This document shows positions 44,284 through 57,033 of a stretch of DNA of 64,000 nt, one piece after another. This stretch comes from Entophlyctis helioformis (Eukaryota; Chytridiomycota; Chytridiomycetes; Chytridiales; Chytriomycetaceae). The stretch's first letter is position 1. Each line of letters starts with the position of its first letter. The stretch covers positions 34,102 to 98,101 of the forward strand of contig JAHLKH010000093.1 in NCBI GenBank assembly GCA_025526915.1. The letters run 5' to 3'. Below the pieces are notes generated by a model. It was not told where the DNA came from, searched no databases, and saw only the letters and a program-made list of their open reading frames with translations. Made by a program: the position numbers and the translations under genes.

Positions 44284-45990
44284 ATGGGACCGATGCGGAC
44301 ATTACAGCAGCAGACGCAGCAGACGCAGCACAAGCACAAACACCACAAGGCAGGACATGCCGCCGTGGCAGCCAGGCGAGAGACTGCGCCAGTCACGCTT
44401 GTGCTTGCGCTAGGCGTGGCCATTCTAGCGCTGCTCGTGGCGCAGGGAACTCTGTCGTGGGTCCAGGCAGCCGGCCTTGTGGTGGTGGTGGTGGCGGCCA
44501 AGTCGCTCGTCAGCGGCAACAGCAGGAAGGCCGTTGCAGAGCCGACGGCCGTGCACTGGACCACCCGCGCCGTGTTGCCACAGCAGCAGCCACTGCAACC
44601 ACAGCAGCAGCAGCCACCACAGCAACCACAACAACCACAAGGTGAGCTCTGCATGCCCGTGACGGCACACGCTGCACACGCAGCACACGCTGCCGCTGTG
44701 GCCCCTCGTGCGCGACCGGAAGCGCGCCGTGCAATTCCCCCGCCCCGGTCGGCTGACCCAGCTTGCCTTGACTTGCCCGCCCATTCAACTTCCTCGTGCC
44801 ATGCTCGCTGCAGCCCCCGCATCCGCATCCGCATCCGCATCCGCCGCCATGCCCGCCGCACCCAAGCCTGTTGCGCCGCCCGCCGACCCATACGCTGCCG
44901 ACCTGGCCGCCCTCGAGCAGCGCTTCGTGAGCCTGTGCGACATGGACGCCGAGCCGGCCGGACCCAGCGCATCGTGCCCGTGGCAGGCGGTGCTCGAAAA
45001 GACCAGCGGCGACTTCTTCATCTCGGTGCAGCAGCGCAAGGGCAATGACTTCTTCTTCCGGGTCGTCATCGACCTGCAGGGCACGCCCGAGGATGCCTTT
45101 GACGTGCTCGCCGACATCGAGGGCCGCCCCGCCTGGGACGACATGTGCGAGTCGGCCGGCGTCATTGCCGAAGTCTCGCCCGTCACCAAAATCCAGGTGC
45201 GTGCTGGGGACCGCCTTAAGCTTGGCCGGCCGCTGTTGTCACGTGCGGCTGGTTGTGCTGCTGCTGCTTGCTGCTGCTCCTTCTGCTGCTGTTGTACTGA
45301 CCCATCCCCGCCCATGCCGCCCGTGCCGTCGGCCTGCAGTACATGCGCACAAAGGGCGTGTGGCCCACAGCCCCCCGTGACGCCCTTGTCGTTGCGTTTG
45401 TCAAGAGACTGTCCGATGGCAGATACCTCAACGTCACCAAGTCGGTCGACTCGCACCCAGACTATGAGCCAGAGTCGGGCGATGTCCGCATGCTGGCCAA
45501 GATTGCCGGCGTGCTCGTCGGCCCGCATCCCACAAAGCCCAACTTGACCCGCTGCTACCAGCTGGTCGACGGCGATCTGGGCGGCTGGCTGCCCAAGAGC
45601 GTCGTCAGCGTCATCACCACACAGGCATTCCCCGTTGCCATGCGCAAGGTCAACAACATGCTGCTCGCCATCAAGTCGCCCAAGACCGTGTCGGACATTA
45701 TCACAGACGCCGAGACGGTCGAGCCTGCTGCTGCTGTTGCTGCTGCGCCATCCGCGATCCCTGCTGCTGGTGCACCGGCACCGGCAGAAGCGTCTGATGT
45801 TGCAATGGCACCTGCGCCTGTGCACGTCAAGACAAGCCATGCGGTGGCCAAGCGCGCCAAGCCCGCTGCCCTTGCAAAGAAGTCGCCCATCGACACGCTC
45901 AAGTTCATCCTGCGCATCCTCAAAGACGCCCAGCCTGTCATGGTGTTTGTCATGTTCCTCGGTTATCTTGCCCGTCTCTTCCGTAGATAA
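44284..45990 (+). CDS. START-domain lipid-binding protein with membrane segments at both ends
   Basis: Exons 44284-44641, 44814-45196 and 45340-45990 join in phase to 463 residues. Exon 1 holds a hydrophobic double segment (TLVLALGVAILALLVAQ and VQAAGLVVVVVAAKSLV), then Gln/Pro repeats. The START domain follows (about residues 150-370): FRVVIDLQGTPEDAFDVLADIEGRPAWDDM, VWPTAPRDALVVAFVKRL, and GGWLPKSVVSVITTQAFPVAMRKV. The C-terminus has a basic patch and a final hydrophobic helix before Arg-Arg. START domains bind sterols or other lipids; the anchors suggest lipid transfer at a membrane contact. If exon 1 is wrong, an ATG at 44,801 would give a shorter 348-residue form. It starts 91 bp after the BRAP2-like stop. 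Confidence 0.75.
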
Positions 45991-46138
45991 TGCGTTGCCC
46001 CGTTCCGCTTCTTTCGCCGTGCTGCTCCTACAACCCACCCTCTCAATGAATTGTTTTTGAACATGTACCGTCGGCCGTGCTTCTTTTTATTCAGAGTGCC
46101 CGGCCCGTTTTACAGCCCGTTTTACAGCCTCGATGTGG

Positions 46139-47846
46139 TCATGGTCGATGGCGGCATCGCGCAGATGCCCGCGCCTCTCGCTTCTTCTGCCACTGCGACA
46201 CCTGGTGCTCGTTGACCGGGAGGCCGACTTTGGCGTACATGCGTCGAACGCGCTCCAATGCCCAGCTCTGCACGGCGCTCATGCCCAGCGGATCGGCGAC
46301 CGGCAGCCGCGACCACGGATGCTCGGGCACCTCCATATCCAGCACCGAAATGGCAAGCGAGCGGCCCATGGCGCGCATGTCTGCCAGCGTGAACCGGCGG
46401 TCGTCCAGCGTCGGTGCGCGAGGTATACTGTTGCGCGCAGCTCCACCGTCCCGTTGGCCTGGCGACGTCTGCTTCACGGCCCCGCCGTCGTCGCTGCTGT
46501 AGTAGGCTGACGACGATGACGATGACGATGATACAGACAGCGAAGACGAGGGGGCGGCGCCAGAGACGCTGGCCGAGAGACCAGGCACGTACGATGGGCC
46601 GGGATCACACGCGTGACGGATCAGCGGCCGTCGGTCCACCTTGCAGCCGTAGTAGTTGGCTTCGAACGTGTAGCAGTGTGCGATACCCAGCTCGCGGTAT
46701 ATGGCCACACGGCCTGTGCCGTCCTTGGTTGCTTCGATCGACCGGCCGCCGATAATGGTCGGCGTGGTGCTGGCTATGCTGGTCATGCTGCTGCTACTGC
46801 TGCTGCTGATACCCGCGTTGCTTGATGTCTGGCTGCCTGCATTCATAAGCGACCACCGTTGCTGCTGCTGGTGCACTGCTGGCACATCCCCGTTCCTGCT
46901 GTTGATGCTGCCGAGTCGCACCGGACTGCCACCCTCTTCGCCCTCGTCGTCCACCGCGTCGCCATACCCAGACGCCGCCATGCCACCGGCTCCAGCAGCA
47001 ACGCCACTGCCACTGCCACTGCCCACCATGCCCTTGGGAGCGAAATCGCACTCGCTCAAGTCAAACAGCGGACAGTTGAGGTACATGCAGCGAGCAAACG
47101 CGAGCATCGCCACCTGCTTCTCGACATCGCCATCCGACGGCCAATTGCCAAACAGGAAGCAGCCGTACTTGTTCGCATGGCCGTGCAGGTCAAAGTAGTA
47201 CTGCACACGGCCAGCCGCCGCCATGACGCGCGTGACGTAGGTCTTGGCAGCCCAGATGGTAGGGTGGATGGCAGGGTCCGGGTCCACGTACACGCGGTTG
47301 AGGTTGACGCCACGCAGGTCGCCGCGGTAGTGGCCCCGCACCACGCCGTCCGGGTTGAGCATCGGCACAACTTTAAAGACAAAGCGCGACCGCAGGAGCG
47401 CGGCGCGTGGGTCGGTCGACAGCAGAAAGTCCATGAACCCGTCGAGCATGTAGGACGCGATGGTTTCGGCTGGGTGCACGCGGGCGGTGATGTAGACGTA
47501 CTGTTTGCCGCTGAGCGGTGTGTCGCCAACGTGCAGCCCGAGTGCGTTGGTGGCGGCTGCGTTGGAGTGCTGCAGCTGCTGCATCTGGAACGCCTGTGCG
47601 CGTCTCGACGGGTCCTTGTTCGGGAACAGGCCGTCGTAGCCGGGCTCTTTGTGCGGCAGCATGCCATCGGTGGACGAAATCGTAACCAGGTCGAGGCTGT
47701 GGCCGTCGAGCGAGTTGACGAGCACATCGCGATGGAAGTAGATAGACCGTGCTGTCGCGGATGCCGCTGCTGCTGCTGCAATGGATGCTGGAGACGACTT
47801 GCTCTTGCTAGATTTGGCGTTGATGCTGGCGGCTGACCCATTGTTA

Positions 47847-47878
<32 letters not shown>

Positions 47879-49300
47879 ACCCATGTTGCCCATGCCGCCA
47901 ATGTTGCGATCGCGCGACTGTGACTTGGCCAGCCGAGGAATCATGCTGGATTTCCTGCCTGCTGCCGATTCTGGTCTGCCCAAGCGTGCATTGGGTGCAG
48001 ACGAGTCCGGCCCAGACTTTCCCTTGCCTCGCCTGCTCTTGTCCTGCGAGTCGGGCTCTCCAAGATCCGCTTCCGGCCCATTTGCCAAAGACGTGCCAGA
48101 TGCAGCCGCAGGCACCGTGGACGAGAGTCGAGCAGATCCAAAGATGGTGTCCAGCTCAGCCAGACGCCTCTGCAAGTCCGAGTACGAGTATGGGAGACAG
48201 TAGGCAAAGTAGTACGTGCCAGGCGGCGCAGGCGTCTGCCGCGTGCCGATCCTGGCAGCAGCGCTGGCTTGGGGCAATGGCTGCGGCGACACAGGATCAG
48301 ACGCGATAGTGAAGATAAAGTTGACCTGCAGGGATCCATCCTCGGACAGCTTGGTGACGGGCGTTGTGGGGATGCGACGCCACACGGGCTCGGACGCGTG
48401 GCGGAACACGGGCCGCAGACCCATGCCAAACAGCTTCTTGACCTTGTTGAGGCTCATCAGACGGAACTCGATCGTTGTGCTGGCAGCATCCTTTGCACCG
48501 GACGACGATCCGCTGATGGCGCTGTTGCTGTTGCTGGGCGAGCAGGCAAGAGGGGGCCGGCCATTGGCGGAGATGCGTGGCGCAGGAGCCTGGGCTGCCG
48601 CAGACTCGCCGCCGACACGAGCCGGCTTGCGACGGGGAGCATAGGTCATCTCAAAGTGGAACCATGTGCGGTTCTTGGTTGGCGTCTCGGTCTCGAGCCC
48701 ATCTGGCCGGGTCCAGAGCTGGAACACGTAGTCGGCAACGGGCGACGGCCGGTTGGCGGTGTTGCCACTCTGCGATCCCGATGCGGCCGATGGTCCTGAT
48801 GGCGACGCAGCAGCAGCGGCAGATCCAGACGCTGATGCTGCCGATGACGGCTGCGAGGGCAGGGACGACGAAGCCGGCGATGCAGCCACCGACAGCGAGC
48901 CAGAGCGTGGGATCTTGGCTGTCTGCGCGGGGCCAACCGAGGAAGTTGAGCTGGAGCGGGAGAGGGCAGGGCCGGTGGTGCCCTCGGCGGGTCTGGCCGT
49001 GGGATGGTGGCGATGGCGTGCCTGGCCAGCAGCCTGGCGATTGGCAGACGTGGCGAGCGGCGTCGGGTTGCTTGCGCCAGCGGGCGACGCCTTTGCGGGG
49101 GATGCTTTTGGCAAAGCCGCTCCATCGTCTGAGCCGCCCGTTGGCGCTGCGAGGCGGGCATCGGGGGCAGCGTCGCTGTCGCTGCCAGTGGCGGCTTCTG
49201 CTGCTGCCAGCGAGCCTGCGGGGCCGAGGCTGACGACGGACAGCAGATTGCCCGAGTCAAAGTCTGACGCAAACGAAAAGTCGCCAATGACGGTGCGCAT
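46139..49300 (-). CDS. Cytosolic carboxypeptidase of the CCP5/AGBL5 type (tubulin deglutamylase-like)
   Basis: An intronless ORF of 1,053 residues. The start at 49,300 is chosen because MRTVIGDFSFASDFDSGNL matches the family N-terminus. An N-terminal CCP domain (FQLWTRPDGLETETPTKNRTWFHFEM, FRLMSLNKVKKLFGMGLRPV, YYFAYCLPYSYSDLQ) precedes the M14 catalytic domain. The latter has the zinc motif RVHPAET, MLNPDGVVRGHYRGDLRGVNLNRVY, the third ligand in DLHGHANKYG, and the catalytic Glu in CYTFEANYYGCK. CCP5 enzymes trim glutamate side chains from tubulin, fitting an organism with a flagellum. Three low-complexity insertions, rich in Ser and Gly, interrupt the catalytic domain, including a (GCT)n-coded Ser run at about 47,848-47,880. 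Confidence 0.87.
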
Positions 49301-49401
49301 GGCCGTGCGTGTGCGAGTGTGCGTGTGCGTGTGTGTGTGCGCGATGGCGTGCGATGTTGTGTGTGGATCGGGCAAGCCACTTTCCAAAACACGTCGCGAT
49401 C
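49301..49401. promoter_or_regulatory. Compact bidirectional promoter region
   Basis: Only 101 bases separate the start codons of the divergent CCP5-like and CDKN3-like genes. The interval is a GT/GC-rich run with no TATA box. Both genes must share this region for initiation. Confidence 0.55.
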
Positions 49402-51171
49402 ATGTCGTCGCAAGCGTTGGCTGCGACTGCCGGGGCTGCCGGGGCCGCCGGGTCCGTCGGGTCTGTGCGCGGAGCGGCTGCGGCCTCTGCTGCTCTGGAG
49501 GGCAGCACCACGGGCAGCGCCACGGGCAGCAGCCGTGCACTCGCGGGCGGCACCGCCACCAGCAGCCGGCTGGGCTCGCTCTCGAGCATTGCCGGGTCGG
49601 GCCGTGTCGACCTCGGGCCGGTGCATGCTGCCGCCCACGCTGCGGCCTTACAGCAGGGCCACGAGCCGCCGCGCACGTCGGCCACCCACCCCATCAACAT
49701 CAGCTGGATCCTGCCCGACGAGCACCTCGAGGCCAACCTCGGCGCCTCCAGCCGCTCTGCCCCAGCTGCTCCAGCTGCTCCAGCCGCCCCAGCCACCGGC
49801 GCTCCATCGGCAGCACCGGCCGGCAGCTCGAGCACCGACAGCAACGCGGCCGCGCTCAGACAGCCGCCGAGCCTGTATCTGGCCCGCTTCCATGCGTGGA
49901 TGTACGCCTATCTGCCCAGCGATGGCCTGCCGCCGCCCGCGCCTCCGCCCACTCTCGCCGCTCGCCAGGCTGCCTCGGGCGGTCAATGGCCGCCCCCAGC
50001 CTCGTACTTTAGCATCAACATCAACACGGTCGGCTACGCTGGCCCTCAGCCCAGCAACGTCAGCATGACCAACAAACGCGGATGGGATGCTGCCAACGCT
50101 GCTGCTAGCGGTAGTGGTGGCGACGACCCATGTAAGCCATGCTGGCACCGTCTTTGTCGTTTCTTCCTGTTCTCTACTGACTCCCGGCCGCCCTCTTTGT
50201 TCTGTTGCGTTCCTGCGCTTCCGTGCCATGGCTGTGTGGTTCTGGCATCGCTGGGTCGGATGCGGATCTGGATCTGGATCTGGATCCCGCATGCATGCAT
50301 TGTACCGTGTTACGGCGGCTCCTTCCCCAGCAGCCTTTTCGGTCGTCTCGCTGCATCCTGCGCGCGAGGAGATTGAGCAGGTCGAGGCCGGCCTGCTGGA
50401 CCCGCAAGGCATTGTGTTCGAGGCGGGCGATGCGGATGGCGTGCCTGGGAGCGTTGGGGGCAAGACAGGCAGCGGCAAGGCTGGATCGGCGTTTGGGCTG
50501 GATGCAGGCCGCCGGATCCATGGCAACTTTGCACTGAGCTCGTGCCCCGGCAAAAAAGTTCGCTTGGACACTGGTCCCGTCAATGGACGAGGTAAGCTGC
50601 CGTCCACGTTCCGGCATTGACGGTGAGGGGGCGGGTCGCTGACATGTGTATATATGTGTGTGTGTGCTATGCCATGGAAGCCATGGTGTGCCGTGATCTG
50701 GCAAGCGACTTTTCCAGGATCGCGTCGTACGGCGTGCGCACGCTAGTCTGCTGCCTCAACGACGCCGAGCTCAGCTACCTCGGCTCTCCCTGGGAAGAGT
50801 ATCGCGACACGGCACACCGCATCGGTCTCGACGTCATCCGGATACCCATCATCGAAGGCGCAGCCCCCGACTCCATCACCGACGTTGAACGCGTGCTGGA
50901 CGCGGTCGACTTGCGGATTGCCAACGGCGACTCGGTGCTCTGCCACTGCCGCGGCGGCATTGGCCGTGCGGGACTCATGGCCTGCTGTTTCCTCATCCGC
51001 AAAGGCTACTGCCGGACGGCGGAGGAAGCGATCCGGTTTGTGCGCCGACGCCGGAGCCCCAAGGCCATCGAGACGGTCTTCCAAGAAGACTTTATTGCGC
51101 TCTACCAGGCCTGGACGGATGCCGGCTGTCCGGACCTCACGAAAGCGGACGCAGCAGCTGCATCCCAATAG
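49402..51171 (+). CDS. Dual-specificity phosphatase of the CDKN3/KAP type
   Basis: Exons 49402-50131, 50331-50591 and 50681-51171 join in phase to 493 residues. The phosphatase domain is at the C-terminus (about residues 310-490). It begins NFALSSCPGKKVRLDTG, as in CDKN3, and carries the catalytic loop HCRGGIGRAG (Cys nucleophile and Arg). SPKAIETVFQEDFIALY follows, like the CDKN3 C-terminal helix. CDKN3 removes the activating phosphate from CDKs, which fits the presence of a CKS1 gene in the window. The N-terminal 300 residues are Ala/Ser-rich and mostly disordered, apart from an ordered-looking segment with WILPDEHLEANLG and LYLARFHAWMYAYLP, whose role I do not know. Confidence 0.8.
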
Positions 51172-51407
51172 CCGTCCACTACCCTCCTTTAGTTTCCTGT
51201 GATTGATTCTCTCTTTCTCTCCGACCCGCTTCTTCTTCTTCTTCTTGACGAGCCTTGCTGTGGTTCTCTGCATCTCTTTCTGCCTGCTGCGGACACTGCA
51301 TAAACTGCCACCGTCTTGACGTATCCCGACGCGCATGGACGGATACATGGATCGTGGGATGCAAAGGGAGGGTTGTATTTGAACTGGATGCCACGATACG
51401 CCACGGC

Positions 51408-52743
51408 TTAAAAGTCAAAGTAGACGAGCGCAGTGTCCTTGGACCAGGCAGCCGTGTCACGGGTGGTATCGATCGAGTGGTACTCGATGTTGCCGTCCGA
51501 GAACTCGTGGAGACGCGCGTGCACATACACGTCGCCGCCGACATGGATCTTGGCAAAGTGCTGGAAGCCGTACTCGACCTGGTGCACGGCAGCCTCGACG
51601 ACGGTGTACGTGGTCAGCGTCGACGGCAGACGGTCGGCGACATTGGTCGAGTGCTCCTCGTCCGTCTTCTTGAGGTCGCGGATCTTGCGGGCAATGTTGT
51701 TCTGCTCGCCGGCGCAGTGTGAGTGAGTGAGTGAGTGAGTGAGTGAATAGGCGTCAAGAGACGACGAGTGAGAGCACGGCGGGCCGTACCTTGATCATGT
51801 TAAACATCTGTACTTCCTCGGCCGACGGAGCGTGGAGACTGAGCTTGATGATCGACGACACCTTTTCAGAAAAGTCGGGACGCGTGCCGGTGGCCTCGAG
51901 GTGTGCGACGCAGGCCTTGACAAAGTCGTCCTGGTCGTGGGATCCGTCGACGAGCGGCGTGTTCTGGAAGCCCGACTTGGACAGCACCCACTTTTCAAAC
52001 TTGGCCCACTCGTAGCCGGCGCCGGGCTTGTTGACCTCGAACTGGAGCGCAGTGACGGTCAGCACAAACTTGAACGACGACTGCGTGATCTTGATGGTGC
52101 TGTTCGGCGGAGGGGCCAGAGGGGACGCAGGCTGGAGTCAGCTGGGACGGATCCAGAGCGGGCGCCTATGAATGCAGATGCAGGATATGCATGTGCAGAC
52201 TTACCCAGGGTTGGCAGCACCGTCAAAGGTGTGGTACTCAATGGTGCGGCTCTGTTTGCGGTCGGCGGTTGTGGTTGTGGTGGCGATGCAATGCGTCAGC
52301 GGCGAATGGCAGTGAAGGCGTGCAGGGCAAAGCCAAACCCGCTCACCGTGCCGTCAGTGAGGTGCACAACGAGCTGCGCACGGACGGTGCGGTCCTTCTC
52401 GGCGAGCGCCTTGGCTGCAGAGCAAGAGGGACGGTGTGCGTGCGGCAGCGAGTCAGCAGCAGCCAGTAGCCAGCGACAGAGCGGCACAGCGTCGCAGCAA
52501 GGCGAGACTCACCGCTGGCGTCCTTGGAGTTCTTCTCCTCAAAGACGGCGCTGCGGACTGTGCGAGGCGGCCGCAGTTGGTGGCGCACCAGACGGGGGCG
52601 GGGGTGCAAGCGGCGCAGATGAGCAGCACGAGAGGGCGGGTTGTGTCAGCGGGGCTGTCTTGCGCAACGCCGGCATGTGCGCCTGCATGTGCACCTGCAT
52701 GTGCACCAGCAGCGGCTCACTCACTGTAGACGGTCTGTGTCAT
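51408..52743 (-). CDS. Small protein with stefin/cystatin-like C-terminal domain
   Basis: Six small exons (52743-52725, 52557-52513, 52414-52347, 52251-52205, 52099-51790, 51704-51408) join in phase to 261 residues. The last 70 residues resemble stefins: AVHQVEYGFQHFAKIHVG, VYVHARLHEF and a terminal LVYFDF, parallel to QVVAG, KVHVG and LTYF of the cysteine protease inhibitors. The canonical QVxAG is only QVEYG. The N-terminal 160 residues (beginning MTQTVYIRSAVFEEKNSKD) are soluble, mixed alpha/beta and not recognised. Exon 1 is only 19 nt of coding. Intron 5 contains a GTGA repeat. The family call is tentative; the gene model itself is well supported by splice phases. Confidence 0.6.
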
Positions 52744-52973
52744 GGCTGTAAGAGAGTGGTTGAATGAGGGGTGGGCAATAGGGCGAGGGAATGCCGGCAA
52801 ACCGCCGGCAAATGGCCCGACATTCAAACAATTACCAAGCGTTTTGGAATTGGATTCGTCGCAAGAGGCGTCGAATGCAAGCCAGCACATCACACGATGG
52901 AAGGTTCGAGTCAGCAACGAGCATGCGACGACAGGCGGGCGAGGCACATCCACATGCATGAGGGTCTTACCTT

Positions 52974-52994
52974 TCATTATTATTGAAATAATGA
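52974..52994 (-). other. AT-rich hairpin just beyond the Fanzor stop codon
   Basis: A perfect 8-bp inverted repeat (TCATTATT / AATAATGA) with a 5-nt loop, 15-35 bases downstream of the Fanzor stop at 53,009. It sits in an AT-rich patch that contrasts with the GC-rich surroundings. It could be a transcription end signal, the transposon right end, or part of a guide (omega) RNA, which in TnpB/Fanzor loci overlaps the 3' end of the gene. Confidence 0.45.
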
Positions 52995-53008
52995 TGTGAT
53001 AAGTGACC

Positions 53009-56000
53009 CTATTGGTCGATCAGGAGGTGCCCTGATTCAAAGTGTTGGTAGTCAAACAAGTCACTGTGTGGGATGCAGGTCAAGTGACTTGAGGGCAGGC
53101 TGTCTGCGTGCTGGTCACTGCTGGATGACGGATGGACCGTGTCTTGAACGCTGCTGTACAGCACGTCTTGAATACCACAGGACGGCAGCATGATCTGGTC
53201 CCATGAGGCCACATGTGACTTGAAGGGAAATGGAGCACGACTTGCACGCTCCTGGATGTCAGCCTGCATTCTTGCAATGCCTGCAAGGTACTCTGTCGTG
53301 GCTGGATCGTCACAGGCTGGCGTGTGCGTCAAATAGAGCGGTCGTTGTCCATAGAGCAGATGCCACAGTGCGACCATCCCGATGTTGGTGGCACCAAGCA
53401 CGTCTCGGTGGTAGACGGTCTCGCAGTCTGTGCACTCGTAGCGTCGCAGGTTGGTGCGGTTCTCATATGGGATCCGCTGCTTGCACTGCGGGCACATCTG
53501 GCTGGTCAGGTTCTCGTTGCAGCGGTAGATCTGTGTGTGTGTGTGTTCATGATCGTGTGGTCAGTTGGTGCACAGATGGATGGATGGATGGACAGCGTGG
53601 CATATCCAGACGCACATAGGCATATCCAGACGACCGCAGATGCCTGATGAGAAAGTTCTCAAACACAGCGTGCCGGCCACCTTGGCCTGTAAAGTCAATG
53701 CCAAATGCCCAGACAACAGGAATGTCCTTCTCTGTTGGCTTGTCACAGCGGCCTTGAGACGCAGCAGATGCGCGCTTCCAGTGGTCGATCCTGCCAGCTT
53801 CATGATGCCCTCAAGAGCGTTTCCGCGAATAGACATGCTGTTGCTGCGCTTGGTGAACCGCTTGGCCTTGACCTTCTGTGGAATGCCATGCCATGCCATC
53901 CAGTGCATCAGCAGGCATCAAGCAGCATGGCGGCCATGCAATGGGCATCCAGAAACAGAGAAAACATACCCGTGCATTCAGGAATGGTGTGCAGTACGCA
54001 TGGCAGCGCAGATCCCAAAAGGCTCTCTCGCCAGGCTTGACGTTTGGATCGGCATGCTTTGCTGTCTTGAATGCAATGGCCGCCTGGATGTCGGATGCCT
54101 TGGCATATCGATTGTTGAGCCTGGCACAAGAGGCAGGCACTGTGAGTTGATCTGGTCAAGAGTGCGTGTGGCAGAGTCATTGCATGCATACCACCGCTGA
54201 AAGATGCGCTCAGCATGTGCCATGCCAGAGGAGAGCACGTAGTTGGACTCGAGCTTATACGAAAAGTCTCTGAGATCAACCAAGATGCTGGACGCGCCAT
54301 ACAGGTACCGCTGGCCCCAATCAAAGCTGACAACGCGAACAGTCTGGTAGCCCTTGTTGGTGAACAGGTTGTTGGCTTTGATGATGTCATGCAGTCGCTG
54401 TGAGGCGTAAAAGTTGCGCTTGCCCTGTCATGCCATGGCATGAGTGAGGAATGTGGAATGCATGTGCACCAATGCGCGAGTTTAGCATGCAAGTGGCTTA
54501 CAGGATTGGGCGTGTATGGCTTGGTGGCTGACGGGTTGGCTGGATTGGCGGCTGTGGATGGCATGTCAGTCGGTGTGGACAACAAGTGCGCGTCTGGATT
54601 GGCACAGCAACTCACATGTGCCATCAAGGCCATCATCCAAGCCATCATCCAAGCCATCATCCAAGTCATCGTCATCATGAGCAACCCACGGCTGCTCGCC
54701 TGAAGACATCAGATTGGAGTATGCAGAGCAAGGCAGCAGTCAAAATCCATGTGTGCACCAAAGCATTCAAGCATGCCACATACAGCAAGGCGACTCTGGA
54801 CGGTTTGTGCAAAAGTCCAACACTGTCTGGCAGATGCTGTATCCATCGGTCTTGATGCTGCCTAGTCTGACTGCCTTGGTTGGTCGTGCTGGTGGCAGAG
54901 CATCAATCGCAGCCTGAATGTGCTTCTTGCGCTGCTCATCATCCAGCTTGAGACAATCAGCTTTGAGCATTGCCATGGCTGTGGCATCTGCTTTAGCCTG
55001 GGCATTAGCTGTGTCCATCTCTGTCTTGGCCTCAGCTGGCGTTTGGAAGCGACGTGTATCCGAGGCGAGTCCAGGGAGGAGGATGTCGAGGATGGCCAGC
55101 TCCTTGCTTTTGCTGAAGGCCTTCTCAATTGGGTCATTTGGCAACTTAAGGGCCAACTCGGCATCATTGTAGCCTTGGAACACAGTGCAGTGTTAGCATC
55201 AAATGGCATTGGCATGGCATAGACAAATGTGACCTACCAAGTGCAGCCAGGAGCTGCTCTCTCAGTGCTTGGAGGACAGCATTGTCCTTGGTGGGTACGC
55301 GATCCTTCTTTGTCCCCATCACAGCCCAAAAGAGGGTGGCCTCTGTGATGAGGACAAAGGGGTCGCAGCTGGCTGGCTCTGGGCATAACTTGATGGCTGT
55401 GCCACCTGCAAGATCACAGAGCTCCTTGAACTTACAAATGTCCGATGTTGACATGCTGCGCACAATCGCCTGAATCAGATGCAGCTCTTGTGGGATCTCG
55501 ATGGTGTCCCCATCCTGTGTGGCTGGTGGTGTGGCTGCGAGGCATCTGTGGCAGCAGTCTTGTCCTTTGGCCTCTTGGATGTGCTGCCATCAGTGGCCAG
55601 CAGCAGCTGTGATGCAGTCCGCTTGAGACTCAGGGCAGGAGGAGCGACATCCTGGGCAGCGTCCTGGGTGGCGTCCACACTCTCTTGGTTGTTGATGGGC
55701 CCCTTGCACCTTGCTCTCTTGCGTGTCGGTAGGCTGGATGCAGTGTCCATGGCAGCAGTGCGCTTGGCGACCTTGGTGGTCTTGACTGGCTTGAACATGG
55801 CATTGACCCATGCCGCAATCTGCTCGGAAGTTGCAGTGGGCATCGCACGGTGGGCCGCAATCGACACGAGCTTCGACCGGCTTGAGATAAAGTGTGTAGC
55901 AAGTGTGCTGCTCACCTCCCTTGCCAGGTTGCTGAAGATCTGGTGGTCGCAAGCCCGCACAAGGTGTTGACAAGCCGTAAGGCACAGCTGCCTGCTGTGT

Positions 56001-56986
56001 GTCGGCCTGCTGTGCATCGGCTGGGAGCAAGCTTGCCCACCACATGTCTAGATGCCGCGCACGAGTCTGCTGCTTCTTGGCCGGTCGACGTGCGCCTGCC
56101 TTCATCTCGGCCTTCCGTGTGGTGGTCTGCATTGCGCCTGCCTGTTGCGCATCGCCAGTGTCCATGTCGGCCTTGATCGTGTCAGCTGGTGGTGCAGCTT
56201 GGTTGGTCATGCTGGCCGGCTTCCAGCTGCGGTGGATCATGAGCTGCATAACCGTAACAAGCCATGCGTTGAGCTTGAGCATATCCACCCGTGGCTTGGC
56301 CATCTGCTCGCCTGTAAGGACAAATGAGAGGTGCCGCAGGATGCAGGCTACAGATGTCTGGCCAGCAGACTTGCTGGTGATGAGCATCGACAGCAAGTCA
56401 TTGGGTGTCGGCACTGCTGGTGCTGCTGGTGCTGCTGGGGCTGCTGGCTTCTTGGGCGTCTTGTGCGTCTTTGGCTCGTCAGGCTTCTCAAAGAGACAAA
56501 GCTTGAGTGTCGTTCCTGCTGATAGTTGCACTGGTGACCCAAACGAAGGGAGCTTGCCCTTGCGACTGTACTGACTTTGGCCGTACATCACATGCGCAGT
56601 AATGTCCGTCTTGAGGATGCATGGGCCGGCCATGAGTGCGTTGCCAATGTCGTCAAGGTCCTTGAGGCTATCAAGACTCAGAAAGCAATGCCCGCTCTGC
56701 TCTCCATGGGTCCACTCGTATATGTGGTACATCGGGGGAAGCGGCATGTCCGGGTTCAGATCAAGAAGCTCCTCCAGGATGGCGCCAATTACAATGAGTC
56801 CAGCATGGCGTATGCCGACGGTGAACGAGTAGATCCGCGCGATGATGTCCTCAATGAGTTGGCAGCGTGTCCAACCCATCGGCAACCTGCTTGCATGAAC
56901 ACCAAAGACTGGGGCACTCTGCAGGTGACTTGACAACATGTCCTGCACACCATGCCAGCCTGCAAGTCAGTACATGCAAAGCCATG

Positions 56987-57033
<47 letters not shown>

